Positions 42,660-51,337 of a DNA stretch of 64,000 nucleotides are shown one piece after another (positions within the stretch are counted from its first letter, which is position 1; every line of letters starts with the position of its first letter). Both the position numbers and the translations under genes were made by a program. Location of the stretch: contig NZ_BDAU01000031.1 in assembly GCF_001612615.1 (NCBI RefSeq), positions 110,413-174,412 of the forward strand. Reading direction: 5' to 3'. The stretch is from Nocardia amikacinitolerans NBRC 108937 (GTDB taxonomy: Bacteria > Actinomycetota > Actinomycetes > Mycobacteriales > Mycobacteriaceae). The notes under the pieces were generated by a model. That model did no database searches, had not been told where the DNA came from, and saw nothing but the letters and a program-made list of their open reading frames with translations.

Positions 42660-44252
42660 ATGGACAACTCCACAGGATCTCGACGGCCGCTGGGCCGCCG
42701 GGAGTTATTGCTGCGCGGGGCAGGGGCTGCCGGCCTCGTCGCGCTCGGCGGCATCGGTGTGCTCACCGGTTGCGGGACCGACGGATCGACCGGAGCGCCG
42801 GAGGGTCCGCCGCGCGCGGGCGGCCGGTTGCGCTCCGCGATCGCCGGGCGTGCCGCGAGCGTCGACGTGCTCGACCCGCACCGGGCGGGCAGTTCCGCGG
42901 GCGGCGCGGTCTCCAAGAATGTGTGGGACAAGCTGGTCGCCTACAACAACGACCTGACCCTGCGATACCGGCTCGCGCAATCGCTGGAACCCAACGCGGA
43001 CGGCAGCGAATGGCGGATCACCCTGCGCCCCGGCGTGGTCTTCAGCGACGGCACGCCGCTGACCGCCCGGGACGTGCTGTGGAGCTTCGAGCGCATGCTC
43101 GACCCGGCCAAGCCGTCCTCCGGCGACCTCGCGGTGGTCGACATGGGCCGCACCAGGGCCGACGGTGAGCTCGGCGTCGTCGTCGCGATGAAGACGCCGA
43201 TCGCGGACTTCGGCTCGGTGCTCGCGGGGTGGTACTGCTACGTCGTCAAGGACGGCAGCACGGTGTTCGACGAACGGACTCTCCCGGTCGGCACCGGCCC
43301 GTTCGCGCTGCACTCGTGGTCGCCGGGCGACCGAACGGTGTTGCGGCGCAACGAGAAATATTGGGACGGTCCGGTACACCTGGACGAGGTCGAGATCATC
43401 CAGATCGCCGAGACCGAGGCGCGGATGAACGCCTTCCTCTCCGGCGAAGTGGATCTGGTGCAGGAGATGTCGTACCTACAGGCGCGTTCGCTGGACAGCG
43501 ATCCGGACGCCTACGTCGTCACCCCACCGGCCGGACTGATGGGCGCCTTCCAAATGCGCGTCGACGAACCGCCTTTCGACGACGTGCGGGTCCGCCAGGC
43601 GATGCGGTTGGCTGTCGATCGGCAGGCCATGGTCGACTCGGTGTACTACGGCTACGGCGAGGTCGGCAACGACATCTACGGCAAGGGCGCGCCTTTCTAC
43701 AACGACAGCCTGCCGCAGCGGACCTACGACCCCGAGCGGGCCAGGCAGCTGCTGAAGGAGGCGGGCAAGGAGAACCTGACCGTCACCTTGCAGACCGCAG
43801 ACGCGATCCCCGGGATGGTCGAATCGGCAACGCTTTTCGCCGAGCACGCCAAGGCGGCCGGTATCACGATCCGGCTGGAGACGGTCCCCGCCGACACCTA
43901 CTTCTCCCGGGTGTCGGGCAAGCAGCCGCTGACCCATATCGGTTGGTGGAACTACAGTTTGGACTATTTCTACGGCCAGACCATGACCAGTGCCTCGCCG
44001 AGCAACGGCACCGGTTGGCGTCGTCCGGCGTGGGACGCCAAGTTCGCCGCGGCCCGTGCGGAGATGAACGAGCAGCGACGTCGCCAGCTGTACTTCGAAC
44101 TCCAGGAAGAACTCTGGAACGAAGGCGGCTACATCCTGCACAGCTTCGCGAAGCGGCCGGACGCCGCCCGTAAACGGGTGCGCGGCGTCCGCGACGGCGT
44201 GCCTGGCACGGACGATTGGGCGAACTTCGCCACGACCTGGCTGGCGTCCTAG
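42660..44252 (+). CDS. Lipoprotein substrate-binding subunit of a nickel/peptide-class ABC importer
   Basis: 530 residues. The start has a twin-arginine-like motif GRRELLLRG, a hydrophobic core and the lipobox LTGC with Cys38 as the lipid anchor. The mature part follows the SBP_bac_5 family (DppA/NikA): LDPHRAG, LAQSLEPNADGSEWRITLRPGV, FSDGTPLTARDVLWSFERML, GTGPFALHSW and DVRVRQAMRLAVDRQAMV. ATG at 42660 is used over the out-of-frame ATG at 42655, with ACGAGG five bases before it. The cobalamin riboswitch directly upstream suggests uptake of cobalt, a cobalt chelate or a corrinoid; the ligand is inference. Confidence 0.88.
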   Translation: MDNSTGSRRPLGRRELLLRGAGAAGLVALGGIGVLTGCGTDGSTGAPEGPPRAGGRLRSAIAGRAASVDVLDPHRAGSSAGGAVSKNVWDKLVAYNNDLTLRYRLAQSLEPNADGSEWRITLRPGVVFSDGTPLTARDVLWSFERMLDPAKPSSGDLAVVDMGRTRADGELGVVVAMKTPIADFGSVLAGWYCYVVKDGSTVFDERTLPVGTGPFALHSWSPGDRTVLRRNEKYWDGPVHLDEVEIIQIAETEARMNAFLSGEVDLVQEMSYLQARSLDSDPDAYVVTPPAGLMGAFQMRVDEPPFDDVRVRQAMRLAVDRQAMVDSVYYGYGEVGNDIYGKGAPFYNDSLPQRTYDPERARQLLKEAGKENLTVTLQTADAIPGMVESATLFAEHAKAAGITIRLETVPADTYFSRVSGKQPLTHIGWWNYSLDYFYGQTMTSASPSNGTGWRRPAWDAKFAAARAEMNEQRRRQLYFELQEELWNEGGYILHSFAKRPDAARKRVRGVRDGVPGTDDWANFATTWLAS

Positions 44253-44261
44253 GCGGCGGTC

Positions 44262-45236
44262 GTGACCCGTTATCTGCTGCGCCGGATCGGCGGCGGCATC
44301 GGGGTGCTGTTCGTCGTCGCGCTGGTGGTGTTCGGACTGTTCGAGGCGCTCGACTCGGACGCGGCCGCCGTCGCGCTGAGCCGTGACGGCGGCCGCGATC
44401 CCTCGCCGGAACAGCTCGCCGCGGTCCGCGCCGAACTCGGCCTCGATCGTCCGGCTCCGGTTCGATTCCTGGACTGGGCGGGCGATTTCGTGCGCGGCGA
44501 CCTCGGAACCTCGCTGGTTTCGGGACGTCCGGTCGGCGAGGTCCTGCTTGATCGGCTCGGCAACAGCGCGGTCTTGGCCGTGGTGACGACGGCGCTGCTG
44601 GTGCCGATCGCGCTGTGTCTCGGTCTCGCGGCGGGTGCGCGGGCGGGGTCGCGGCTGGACCGAGCCGTCAGTGCCGTGACCCTGGTCGCGGAGTCGCTGC
44701 CGTCGTTCGTGTCCGGCGTGATCCTCGTCGCCACAGTCGCTTTGACGTTTCGGCTGCTGCCCGCGGTCTCGCTGCTGCCGACCGGCGTGAGCGCGTGGCA
44801 GCGGCCGGAAGTGCTCGTCCTGCCGGTGCTGTGCCTGCTGATCGGCGCGAGTCCGCATCCGGTGCGGGTGATCCGGGCGCAGACCGCCGACGTGATGACC
44901 AGTCCGTACATCGAGACGGCGCGGCTCAACGGCGTCGGCCCGTGGCGGCTGCTTGCCAGGCACGTAGCCCCGAACGCGGTGTCCGCGTCGATCCATCCGC
45001 TCGCCGGATCTATCGTCGGACTGATCGGCGGAATCGCGGTTGTCGAAACGCTTTTCGCCTATCCCGGATTGTCCCAGGAATTGCTGCGCGCCATCTCGGC
45101 GCGCGATTTTCCGTTCGTCCAGTCGGCCGCGATGCTGATGGCGGGCGTCGGGTTGGTGGTATATCTGATCGCCGATCTGCTCACCCTCGCCGTCAGCCCG
45201 CGGGCGCGGCACGTGGTGTTGGGCGGGCAGTCGTGA
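44262..45236 (+). CDS. Importer permease, DppB/NikB type
   Basis: 324 residues, starting at GTG 44262, nine bases after the binding-protein stop. The opening TRYLLRRIGGGIGVLFVVALVVFGLF, the external loop ELGLDRPAPVRFLDWAGDFVRGDLGTSLVSGRPV and the EAA loop ETARLNGVGPWRLLARHVAPNA are typical of the first permease of dipeptide/nickel importers. It has about six helices. It pairs with the permease domain at the start of the next protein. Confidence 0.88.
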   Translation: MTRYLLRRIGGGIGVLFVVALVVFGLFEALDSDAAAVALSRDGGRDPSPEQLAAVRAELGLDRPAPVRFLDWAGDFVRGDLGTSLVSGRPVGEVLLDRLGNSAVLAVVTTALLVPIALCLGLAAGARAGSRLDRAVSAVTLVAESLPSFVSGVILVATVALTFRLLPAVSLLPTGVSAWQRPEVLVLPVLCLLIGASPHPVRVIRAQTADVMTSPYIETARLNGVGPWRLLARHVAPNAVSASIHPLAGSIVGLIGGIAVVETLFAYPGLSQELLRAISARDFPFVQSAAMLMAGVGLVVYLIADLLTLAVSPRARHVVLGGQS

Positions 45237-45246
45237 CCGGTCAAGC

Positions 45247-45281
45247 GGGTGCGGTCGTGATATTGGGGGTGCGGTCGTGAT
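45247..45281 (+). repeat. 20-bp tandem duplication at the fused-gene start
   Basis: GGGTGCGGTCGTGAT occurs at 45247-45261 and 45267-45281, 20 bp apart. The second copy contains the GTG start (45277) of the fused transporter gene; the first GTG (45257) is out of frame. It is a small recent-looking duplication at an initiation region. Confidence 0.65.
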
Positions 45282-47808
45282 CGGCCGCGACGGAGGTGAT
45301 AGCCGGCGGGCGTTCGTGATTCGCCTGCCGCGTCGGGCGATTCCGCCCGCCGTCGGTTTGGCGGTGGTCGTCGCGACGGTGGCGCTCGGACCGTTGCTCG
45401 CCCCGCATTCGCCCACGGCTCCGGTGGGCCGTCCGTTCCAAGGCCCGTCCGCGCGGTACCCGTTCGGCACCGATGTGGTTGGGCGCGACGTGCTCTCGCG
45501 GCTGCTGCACGGCGGGGTTCCGCTGGTGTCGATCGCGGCGGTCGCCCTGGTGACCGCGTACGTCATCGGGTTGGCGCTCGGACTGCTCGCCGGGTTGCGG
45601 CGGGGCGCCGATCCCTGGGTGATGCGCCCGGTCGACGCCGTGGTTGTCGTGCCGTGGTTCCTGTTGCTCGCGGTCATCGCGACCGCGATGGGGCCGGGTC
45701 CCGCGGCGATCGTGGTGACCACCGCGGCGGCCTCGGCCCCGTGGATCGCGCGGATCGTGCGCACCGCCGTGCTCGACCTCGCCGCACGGGGATACGTGGA
45801 GGCCGCGCGCGCCAGGGGCGAGCCGTGGTGGCGACTCGCGGTGGTGGAGGTACTGCCGAATCTGCGCTCGGTCGTCTTGGCGGACGCGGGAATTCGCGTC
45901 TCGGGCGCCATCGCCATGGTGGCGGTGAGCGGGTTCCTCGGCTTGGGTCTGCGTCCGCCCTCCGCGGATTGGGCGTTGATGATCACGGAGAACCGACCGG
46001 GTTTCGCGGTCGCGCCGTGGTCGGTGCTCGCGCCCGCCGGATTGGTGATGGCATTGGTCGTCTCGGTGAACCTGCTGGTGGATCGACTGCTCGGCGGGGA
46101 CGAGCGGCGGGTCGAAGCGGCCATCCGGGCGCCCGGCGACGGCCTCGCGGTGCGGGGGCTCAGTGTCCGCGACGCGCACGGTCGTGCCGTGCTCGACGAT
46201 GTGACGCTCGCGGTGGAGCAAGGCCGCGGACTCGCGGTCGTCGGCCCATCCGGCGCGGGCAAGACGACCTTCGCGCTGGCCGTGCTCGGCGCGCTGCCGA
46301 AGGGCATGTCCGCGACGGGCGTCATCGCGACACCCGCGGCGACCGGCCGCCGCACCGTCGGCTACGTGCCGCAAGACCCGTCCTCGGGTCTGAACCCGGC
46401 CCTGCGCATCGGCACCGCTATCCGCGAAATTGCCCGCGCCCGAGCTGGTTCCAACCAACCAGACATCGCCGCTGCCCTGCGCCGAGTGGGCCTCCCCACC
46501 GACCGCCACTTCCAACGCCGATACCCGCACCAACTCTCCGGCGGCCAGCAACAACGGGTGCTCCTCGCTATGGCGCTGCTCGGCGACCCGGCCCTGATCG
46601 TCCTCGACGAACCCACAACCGGGCTCGACCACCGAACCCGCACCGAACTTCTCGACACCTTGCACGCGATCCGCCACGAGACCGCGACGACCTTCGTCGT
46701 CATCACCCACGGCCTCCCCGCTCTGGCGTCGATCGTCGACGACGTCGCCGAGTTCGACGGCGGCCGCCTCACCCGCTTCGAGCCCCTGCACTCGGCCCCG
46801 TCGGCAACCCAGGATCTCGCCCGCCCCGACCACGGTGCCGGTCCGGTGCTGCCTGCTCTCGGATCGAACCTCGGGACAGACCGCGACGCGATCCCGGCGC
46901 TGCTGCCGGACAAGCAGATCATCGATGTCGACGCGAACCCGCTGCGGGGCAAGGGGCTGCCGGTGCAGCGCCGAAGCGGACTTCCGGTGCACGACGGACA
47001 CCGCGGTCCACGTGACGGACCTCTGGCGGCAGGGGCCGTCGAAGGACCTGTGTCCGAGCGGAGCACGCTGCCGGGCGGGGCGGGGGCGCTCAGGCGCAGG
47101 CGTTCGGTACTCGAAGGGGTCGGTCGGGTCCCGGTGTTGCGCGTCGACGGGCTGACGGTCCGGCACCGCCGCAGCCGTCCCGTCCTCGACGGAGTCGGCT
47201 TCGAGTTGGGCGCGGGGGAGTGCCTCGCGCTCACCGGCCGTTCCGGAGCGGGCAAGACCACGGTGGCGCGGGTACTTGCGGGGTTGTGCGAACCCGATTC
47301 GGGCGCAATCGAACTGGCGGGCCGACGCCTGCCAGCGGGCGTGGATCGGCGCTCGACCGACGAGCGGCGAGCAATCCAGCTGGTCTTCCAGAACCCGGCG
47401 ACATCGTTGAATCCCGCGTATTCCGTTGGCAGACAGGTCCGCCGCACACTCCGCCTGCTGCGCGGTATCGATGAAGCGTCCGCCGCCAACGAGGCACTGC
47501 GCCTCTTCGAATCACTGCGCCTGGATCCGAGTCTGCTGTCCCGGCGACCGTCCCAACTCTCCGGCGGTCAACAGCAGCGCGTCGCCATCGCCCGCGCCCT
47601 CGCCGCCGACCCCACGGTCCTCATCTGCGACGAGATCACCGCCTCGCTGGACAGCCGCGCCCAAACGGCCGTCCTGGATCTCCTGGATTCCCTGCGCGCC
47701 ACCGGCCTTTCCATGGTCCTCATCAGCCACCAACCCGAGGTGATCGAGCGCCTGGCCGACCGGGTCCTGACCATCGCCGACAGCCACCTGACCTCCGCGC
47801 CCGCCTAG
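45277..47808 (+). CDS. Permease-ATPase-ATPase fusion of the B12-controlled importer
   Basis: 843 residues joining three subunits. Residues 1-275: DppC/NikC-type permease (FGTDVVGRDVLSRLLHGG, EAARARGEPWWRLAVVEVLPN). 286-500: first ATPase, Walker A GPSGAGKT (323-330), QLSGGQQQR near 419, Walker B LIVLDEPTTGLD. 505-610: Pro/Gly-rich linker of low complexity. 618-840: second ATPase, Walker A GRSGAGKT (654-661), QLSGGQQQR near 760, Walker B LICDEITASLD. These parts are normally separate proteins (C, D, F or D, E). With the two genes before it, this makes a complete importer. A frame error in the linker should be excluded, but codon use is even across it. Confidence 0.87.
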   Translation: MIGRDGGDSRRAFVIRLPRRAIPPAVGLAVVVATVALGPLLAPHSPTAPVGRPFQGPSARYPFGTDVVGRDVLSRLLHGGVPLVSIAAVALVTAYVIGLALGLLAGLRRGADPWVMRPVDAVVVVPWFLLLAVIATAMGPGPAAIVVTTAAASAPWIARIVRTAVLDLAARGYVEAARARGEPWWRLAVVEVLPNLRSVVLADAGIRVSGAIAMVAVSGFLGLGLRPPSADWALMITENRPGFAVAPWSVLAPAGLVMALVVSVNLLVDRLLGGDERRVEAAIRAPGDGLAVRGLSVRDAHGRAVLDDVTLAVEQGRGLAVVGPSGAGKTTFALAVLGALPKGMSATGVIATPAATGRRTVGYVPQDPSSGLNPALRIGTAIREIARARAGSNQPDIAAALRRVGLPTDRHFQRRYPHQLSGGQQQRVLLAMALLGDPALIVLDEPTTGLDHRTRTELLDTLHAIRHETATTFVVITHGLPALASIVDDVAEFDGGRLTRFEPLHSAPSATQDLARPDHGAGPVLPALGSNLGTDRDAIPALLPDKQIIDVDANPLRGKGLPVQRRSGLPVHDGHRGPRDGPLAAGAVEGPVSERSTLPGGAGALRRRRSVLEGVGRVPVLRVDGLTVRHRRSRPVLDGVGFELGAGECLALTGRSGAGKTTVARVLAGLCEPDSGAIELAGRRLPAGVDRRSTDERRAIQLVFQNPATSLNPAYSVGRQVRRTLRLLRGIDEASAANEALRLFESLRLDPSLLSRRPSQLSGGQQQRVAIARALAADPTVLICDEITASLDSRAQTAVLDLLDSLRATGLSMVLISHQPEVIERLADRVLTIADSHLTSAPA

Positions 47809-47853
47809 CCCCTGGCTCACCCTCGAATGATGTGTTGGCACACACCGTTCGTA

Positions 47854-47884
47854 CGCCTCACATAGCCACTGGCTGTGTGAGGCG
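47854..47884. repeat. Palindromic element, single copy of the 60.8-61.6 kb motif
   Basis: CGCCTCACA (47854-47862) pairs with TGTGAGGCG (47876-47884), a T-G pair continues it, and AGCC pairs with GGCT around an ACT loop. Flanking bases (CACACC...GTACG before, TGTGAATGGTCTGTG after) also resemble the four copies at 60838, 61082, 61321 and 61564. It lies between two convergent genes and could act as a two-way terminator. Confidence 0.7.
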
Positions 47885-47910
47885 TGTGAATGGTCTGTGG
47901 GAGTCGGTTT

Positions 47911-48873
47911 TCAGGGGTTGGGGGATGGGGTTGTGGCGGAGGTGATTCGGGACGCGATGTGGCGGAGTTGTTCGGCGAGTTCGGGGGATTCGTGGATGCG
48001 GAATGGAACACCGAGGGCGAGGAGCCGGTGGGCCAGCCATTCCGGGGAGTCGTCGCGGGTGGCGGCCAGCGTGCAGGTGTTGTCGTCGACGGGCATGAGG
48101 TCGCCCGGGTCGTCACCGACGCGGCCCGCGACGCGCTCGAGTGGTGCCGAGATGGTGACGTGCACGCGGTAAGACGGTGTTCCCCAATCGGTTCGGCGGC
48201 CCGCGACGTAGTCGGCGGGGGAGGCCGCGGGTAGGGGACGCGGGGTGAAGCGAGCGCCGGTGAGTTGCGGACGTTCGATCCGATCGACGCGGAAGACCCG
48301 CCAGTCCGCGCGATCGAGGTCGTGGCCGAGGAGGTACCAGCGGCGGCGGATCGGAATGAGACCCACCGGCTCCACGTGACGACGCGAACTGCCTGAGTAC
48401 CCGAAACGGGCCCGCTCCCTGTTGGTTACAGCCGCTGCCAGCGTGCTCAACACTTCGGGGTCGACGGTCGGTCCGTCGTTGGCGGGCGTCGCGGTGGCCG
48501 CACCGAGGACGCGCACGCGGCGGCGCAGCTTGGCGGGCAGGACCTGCTCCAGTTTCGCGAGCGCACGCACCGACGCCTCCTCGATGCCCGCGACCGCGGA
48601 CCCGGCCGCCGCCCGCAGTCCGACCGCGATGGCGACCGCTTCGTCCTCGTCGACGAGCAGCGGCGGCATGGCCGTGCCCGCCACCAATCGGTAGCCGCCC
48701 GTCGCGCCCATGGTGGCCTGCACCGGATAGCCGAGTTCGCGCAGCCGGTCGATGTCGCGGCGCACGGTGCGGTCGGTGACGCCGAGGCGTTCGGCCAGTT
48801 CGCTGCCGGAGAATTCGCGCGGGGTCTGCAACAGCGAGAGGAGCCGGAGCAGGCGAGCCGGGGTGTCGTTCAC
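47911..48873 (-). CDS. DeoR-type HTH, WYL-domain regulator
   Basis: 320 residues. The N-terminal HTH reads RLLRLLSLLQTPREFSGSEL, AERLGVTDRTVRRDIDRLRE and ATGGYRLVAG. The WYL domain lies at about 140-225 with RRRWYLLGHDLDRADWRVFRVDRI, and a WCX region follows. WYL domains sense nucleic acids or small ligands; many such regulators control a divergent gene. Here the divergent neighbour is an epoxide hydrolase, with a clear dyad between them. Confidence 0.88.
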   Translation of the reverse strand: MNDTPARLLRLLSLLQTPREFSGSELAERLGVTDRTVRRDIDRLRELGYPVQATMGATGGYRLVAGTAMPPLLVDEDEAVAIAVGLRAAAGSAVAGIEEASVRALAKLEQVLPAKLRRRVRVLGAATATPANDGPTVDPEVLSTLAAAVTNRERARFGYSGSSRRHVEPVGLIPIRRRWYLLGHDLDRADWRVFRVDRIERPQLTGARFTPRPLPAASPADYVAGRRTDWGTPSYRVHVTISAPLERVAGRVGDDPGDLMPVDDNTCTLAATRDDSPEWLAHRLLALGVPFRIHESPELAEQLRHIASRITSATTPSPNP

Positions 48874-48895
48874 GATTTCCAGAATCCCAGAAAAC

Positions 48896-48914
48896 TAGGA
48901 CATAGATGGTCCTA
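48896..48914. promoter_or_regulatory. Dyad operator between WYL regulator and epoxide hydrolase
   Basis: TAGGAC (48896-48901) and GTCCTA (48909-48914) form a perfect inverted repeat with a 7-bp gap, in an AT-rich stretch 23 bp from the regulator start and 23 bp before the hydrolase ATG at 48937. It fits a site for the WYL protein controlling both genes. Confidence 0.55.
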
Positions 48915-48936
48915 TATGCCTTCTAGCGTAGTTCTC

Positions 48937-50067
48937 ATGACCAACCCCATCCGCCCCTTCCGCATCGACATCCCGCAGGCCGAGATCGACGACCTGAACG
49001 ACCGGCTCGCCCGCACCCGCTGGTCGGCCCAGTTGCCCGGCTCGGATCGCGGCGTCCAGGTCGACTACCTGCGCGAGCTCGCCGAGCACTGGCGCACCCG
49101 CTTCGACTGGCGCGCGCAGGAGAAGGCGCTCAACGAGTTCCCGCAGTTCATCACCGAAATCGAGGGTCTCGACGTGCATTTCGTGCACGTCGAATCGCCG
49201 GAGCCGGACGCGCTTCCGCTGCTGCTGACACACGGCTGGCCGAACTCGTTCGTCGAGTTCACCAAGACCATCGGTCCGCTGGCCGACCCGAGGGCGCACG
49301 GCCTCGACCCCGCGCAGGCGTTCCACGTCGTGGTGCCCTCGGTGCCGGGCTTCGCGTTCTCCGCGGCGCCGACGGACGAGATGACCACCGGCCGGGTGGC
49401 GCGGATGTGGGTGGAGCTGATGGACCGCCTCGGCTACCGGCGCTACGGCGTCCAAGGCGGCGACCTCGGCGCGTATGTCGCACCGGAAATGGCGCTGGCC
49501 GCGCCGGATCGGGTGGTCGGCGTGCACCTCGACGGCGGCATCGGTATGCCGACCGCGGCGGACGTGCCGACCATGACCGCCGAGGAACGCGCGGAATGGG
49601 ATCTGATGCAGCAGTGGATGACCGGCGGCGTCGACCATCACACGCTGTTGCGCGCCGCGCCGCAGACTTTCGCGCACGCGTGGAACGATTCGCCGGTCGG
49701 GCTACTTGCCTGGCAGACGCAGAAGTTCAAGGAGTTCACGCCGCTGGTCGACCACCTCGAGGAAGCGATCGACTGCGACCACCTGCTCACCAACGTCAGC
49801 CTGTACTGGTTCACCGCCACCGCGGGCACCTCGTCCTGGCCGATGTACGACGGACTCGGCAAAGACGGCTTCGTCTGGCCCACCGGGCAGAAGCTGGTCC
49901 CGACCGGCGTCTACGGCGGCGGCTCCGCGCTCATGCGGCGACTCGCCGAACAGGACAACGACATCGCGCACTGGCCAGAGGGCAACACCGGCAACCACTT
50001 CGTGGCCATGGAGGTGCCGGACATGCACGTCGCCGACATCCGCGCGTTCTTCGCCAAGCTCACCTGA
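48937..50067 (+). CDS. Epoxide hydrolase, EHN-domain alpha/beta-hydrolase
   Basis: 376 residues from ATG at 48937; an ATG at 48916 would lie right beside the operator. Residues 1-105 are the epoxide-hydrolase N-terminal domain (FRIDIPQAEIDDLNDRLARTRW). HGWPNSFVEF is the oxyanion HGxP motif, GGDLGAYV holds the nucleophilic Asp, and GNHFVAMEVPD the His. It converts an epoxide to a diol; the natural substrate is unknown. A strong hairpin follows at 50081. Confidence 0.88.
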   Translation: MTNPIRPFRIDIPQAEIDDLNDRLARTRWSAQLPGSDRGVQVDYLRELAEHWRTRFDWRAQEKALNEFPQFITEIEGLDVHFVHVESPEPDALPLLLTHGWPNSFVEFTKTIGPLADPRAHGLDPAQAFHVVVPSVPGFAFSAAPTDEMTTGRVARMWVELMDRLGYRRYGVQGGDLGAYVAPEMALAAPDRVVGVHLDGGIGMPTAADVPTMTAEERAEWDLMQQWMTGGVDHHTLLRAAPQTFAHAWNDSPVGLLAWQTQKFKEFTPLVDHLEEAIDCDHLLTNVSLYWFTATAGTSSWPMYDGLGKDGFVWPTGQKLVPTGVYGGGSALMRRLAEQDNDIAHWPEGNTGNHFVAMEVPDMHVADIRAFFAKLT

Positions 50068-50080
50068 CCGCTGGGCTCTC

Positions 50081-50114
50081 GCCTCGCGGGCCGTTCACCA
50101 ACGGGACGCGAGGC
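50081..50114 (+). terminator. Terminator of the epoxide hydrolase gene
   Basis: GCCTCGCG (50081-50088) pairs with CGCGAGGC (50107-50114), and inside it CCGTT pairs with AACGG around a CACC loop. It begins 14 bases after the stop. The remaining DNA to 50408 holds no gene I can support. Confidence 0.7.
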
Positions 50115-50408
50115 GGCGCCGCGGTGTGGGCCACCCGTGCGCTCGGGCGGCTGCCAGCTGGACCTTGTTCCGCCACAGGGTCTTTCAGCGCTGCTGGAGC
50201 CGCCGGGTGCCGGTCCGCCGTCGGCATCTCCAGCAAGACGGACCTCGCCGAAGCCGAGTTGGAGGCAGCTGAGGCGGAACCGAGGCCGCGCCCTCGAGCG
50301 GATGACCGAGCGTCGATGCCTCAACGGACCGGCGCGCGGCTGATCAGCCGCAGGCGTTCCGGCTCGCGGCGACCTCCTGGCTGAACGCGTCGGAACAGCG
50401 TTCTGGGG

Positions 50409-51104
50409 CTACGGATTCGGCGCGACGGGCGCGGGAACCGCCGGAGCAGGCGCGGCGGGTGCAGGCGCGGGTGCAGCGGGTGGTGCGTCGGGCACCACGA
50501 AAGTCCCCACCGTCGGCGTCATCACGCAGTGCGCGCCGGGATATCCGATGATGCCCCACATCGACGCGATGACGGTGCCGGGTCCGCTGTGCACGGTCTT
50601 GGACAGCGTCGGCAGGTTGAACTCGGTGACGTCGTCGAGCGGGTCGAGGCCGCTGCGTCCGTTGTTGACGTTGACCCACGCTACGACGAGTCCGGAGGTG
50701 AGCGGGGCGCCCGAGTGCGACGGGGTGGCGCTGAAGCGCAGGGTGCCCGGCTCCGGGGTCGCGCCCTGGTGCGGGTTGACGCCCTCGGTGGTGCCCGCCG
50801 CGATGATCGTGGTGATCGGGCCGTGCGTGCCGCAGCCGAAGGTGGGCGCGGCGTAGGCGAACGGCGCCCAGTTGCCCGCGATGTCGCGCAGCTGGGCCAC
50901 GTCGACGAGCTTGGTGTAATTGCCGAGCGCCTCGACGCCCGCGCGTGCGGCCTGGTCGGTTCCGGCTCGCTCGGTGAGGTGGGCGACGGCCTGGTCGACC
51001 GACGCGTCCGGCGCCGCGGCGGCGGGCCCGGCGAAGGTCAGAACCGCGCCGATGCCGAGGGAGGTCACAGTCGCGGCCGCGCGCGCGAAGGTTCTGCCGT
51101 TCAC
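50409..51104 (-). CDS. Secreted protein of unknown function with Pro/Ala tail
   Basis: 231 residues from GTG at 51104, with GAGGAG five bases upstream. Residues 1-31 are a signal peptide (TFARAAATVTSLGIGAVLTFAG, then AAA|AP). The mature part has a helical start (DQAVAHLTERAGTDQAARAG), then a compact domain with two cysteines (FGCGTHGP and GAHCVMTP) that could form a disulfide, a VVAWVNVNNGRSGLDPL segment, and a C-terminal PAPA repeat tail. The Pro/Ala tail suggests cell-wall association. I recognise no family. Confidence 0.7.
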   Translation of the reverse strand: MNGRTFARAAATVTSLGIGAVLTFAGPAAAAPDASVDQAVAHLTERAGTDQAARAGVEALGNYTKLVDVAQLRDIAGNWAPFAYAAPTFGCGTHGPITTIIAAGTTEGVNPHQGATPEPGTLRFSATPSHSGAPLTSGLVVAWVNVNNGRSGLDPLDDVTEFNLPTLSKTVHSGPGTVIASMWGIIGYPGAHCVMTPTVGTFVVPDAPPAAPAPAPAAPAPAVPAPVAPNP

Positions 51105-51337
51105 CTTGTTCTCCTCGAATACGAACCCGACCTTGGGCAGCAACGTACCAGCCGACCCTGACCGCCGCCGAGTGGGCCGAGCGAGATCTGCCCGGTCGCC
51201 GACGGGTTGCGCGGCCCCGTGGGCCGATGTCGGCGACGTCTCCTGCGTACCGGACGGCGAATGTGATCCACTCGACAGTGGCGGATCACCGAGGGGTAGG
51301 TTTGACTCGGAAGTACGAGACACAACGGGAGTTGCGT

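Noticed and set aside
50137..50343. Short ORFs after the epoxide hydrolase terminator
   Set aside because: No start signal or recognisable sequence on either strand; treated as spacer.
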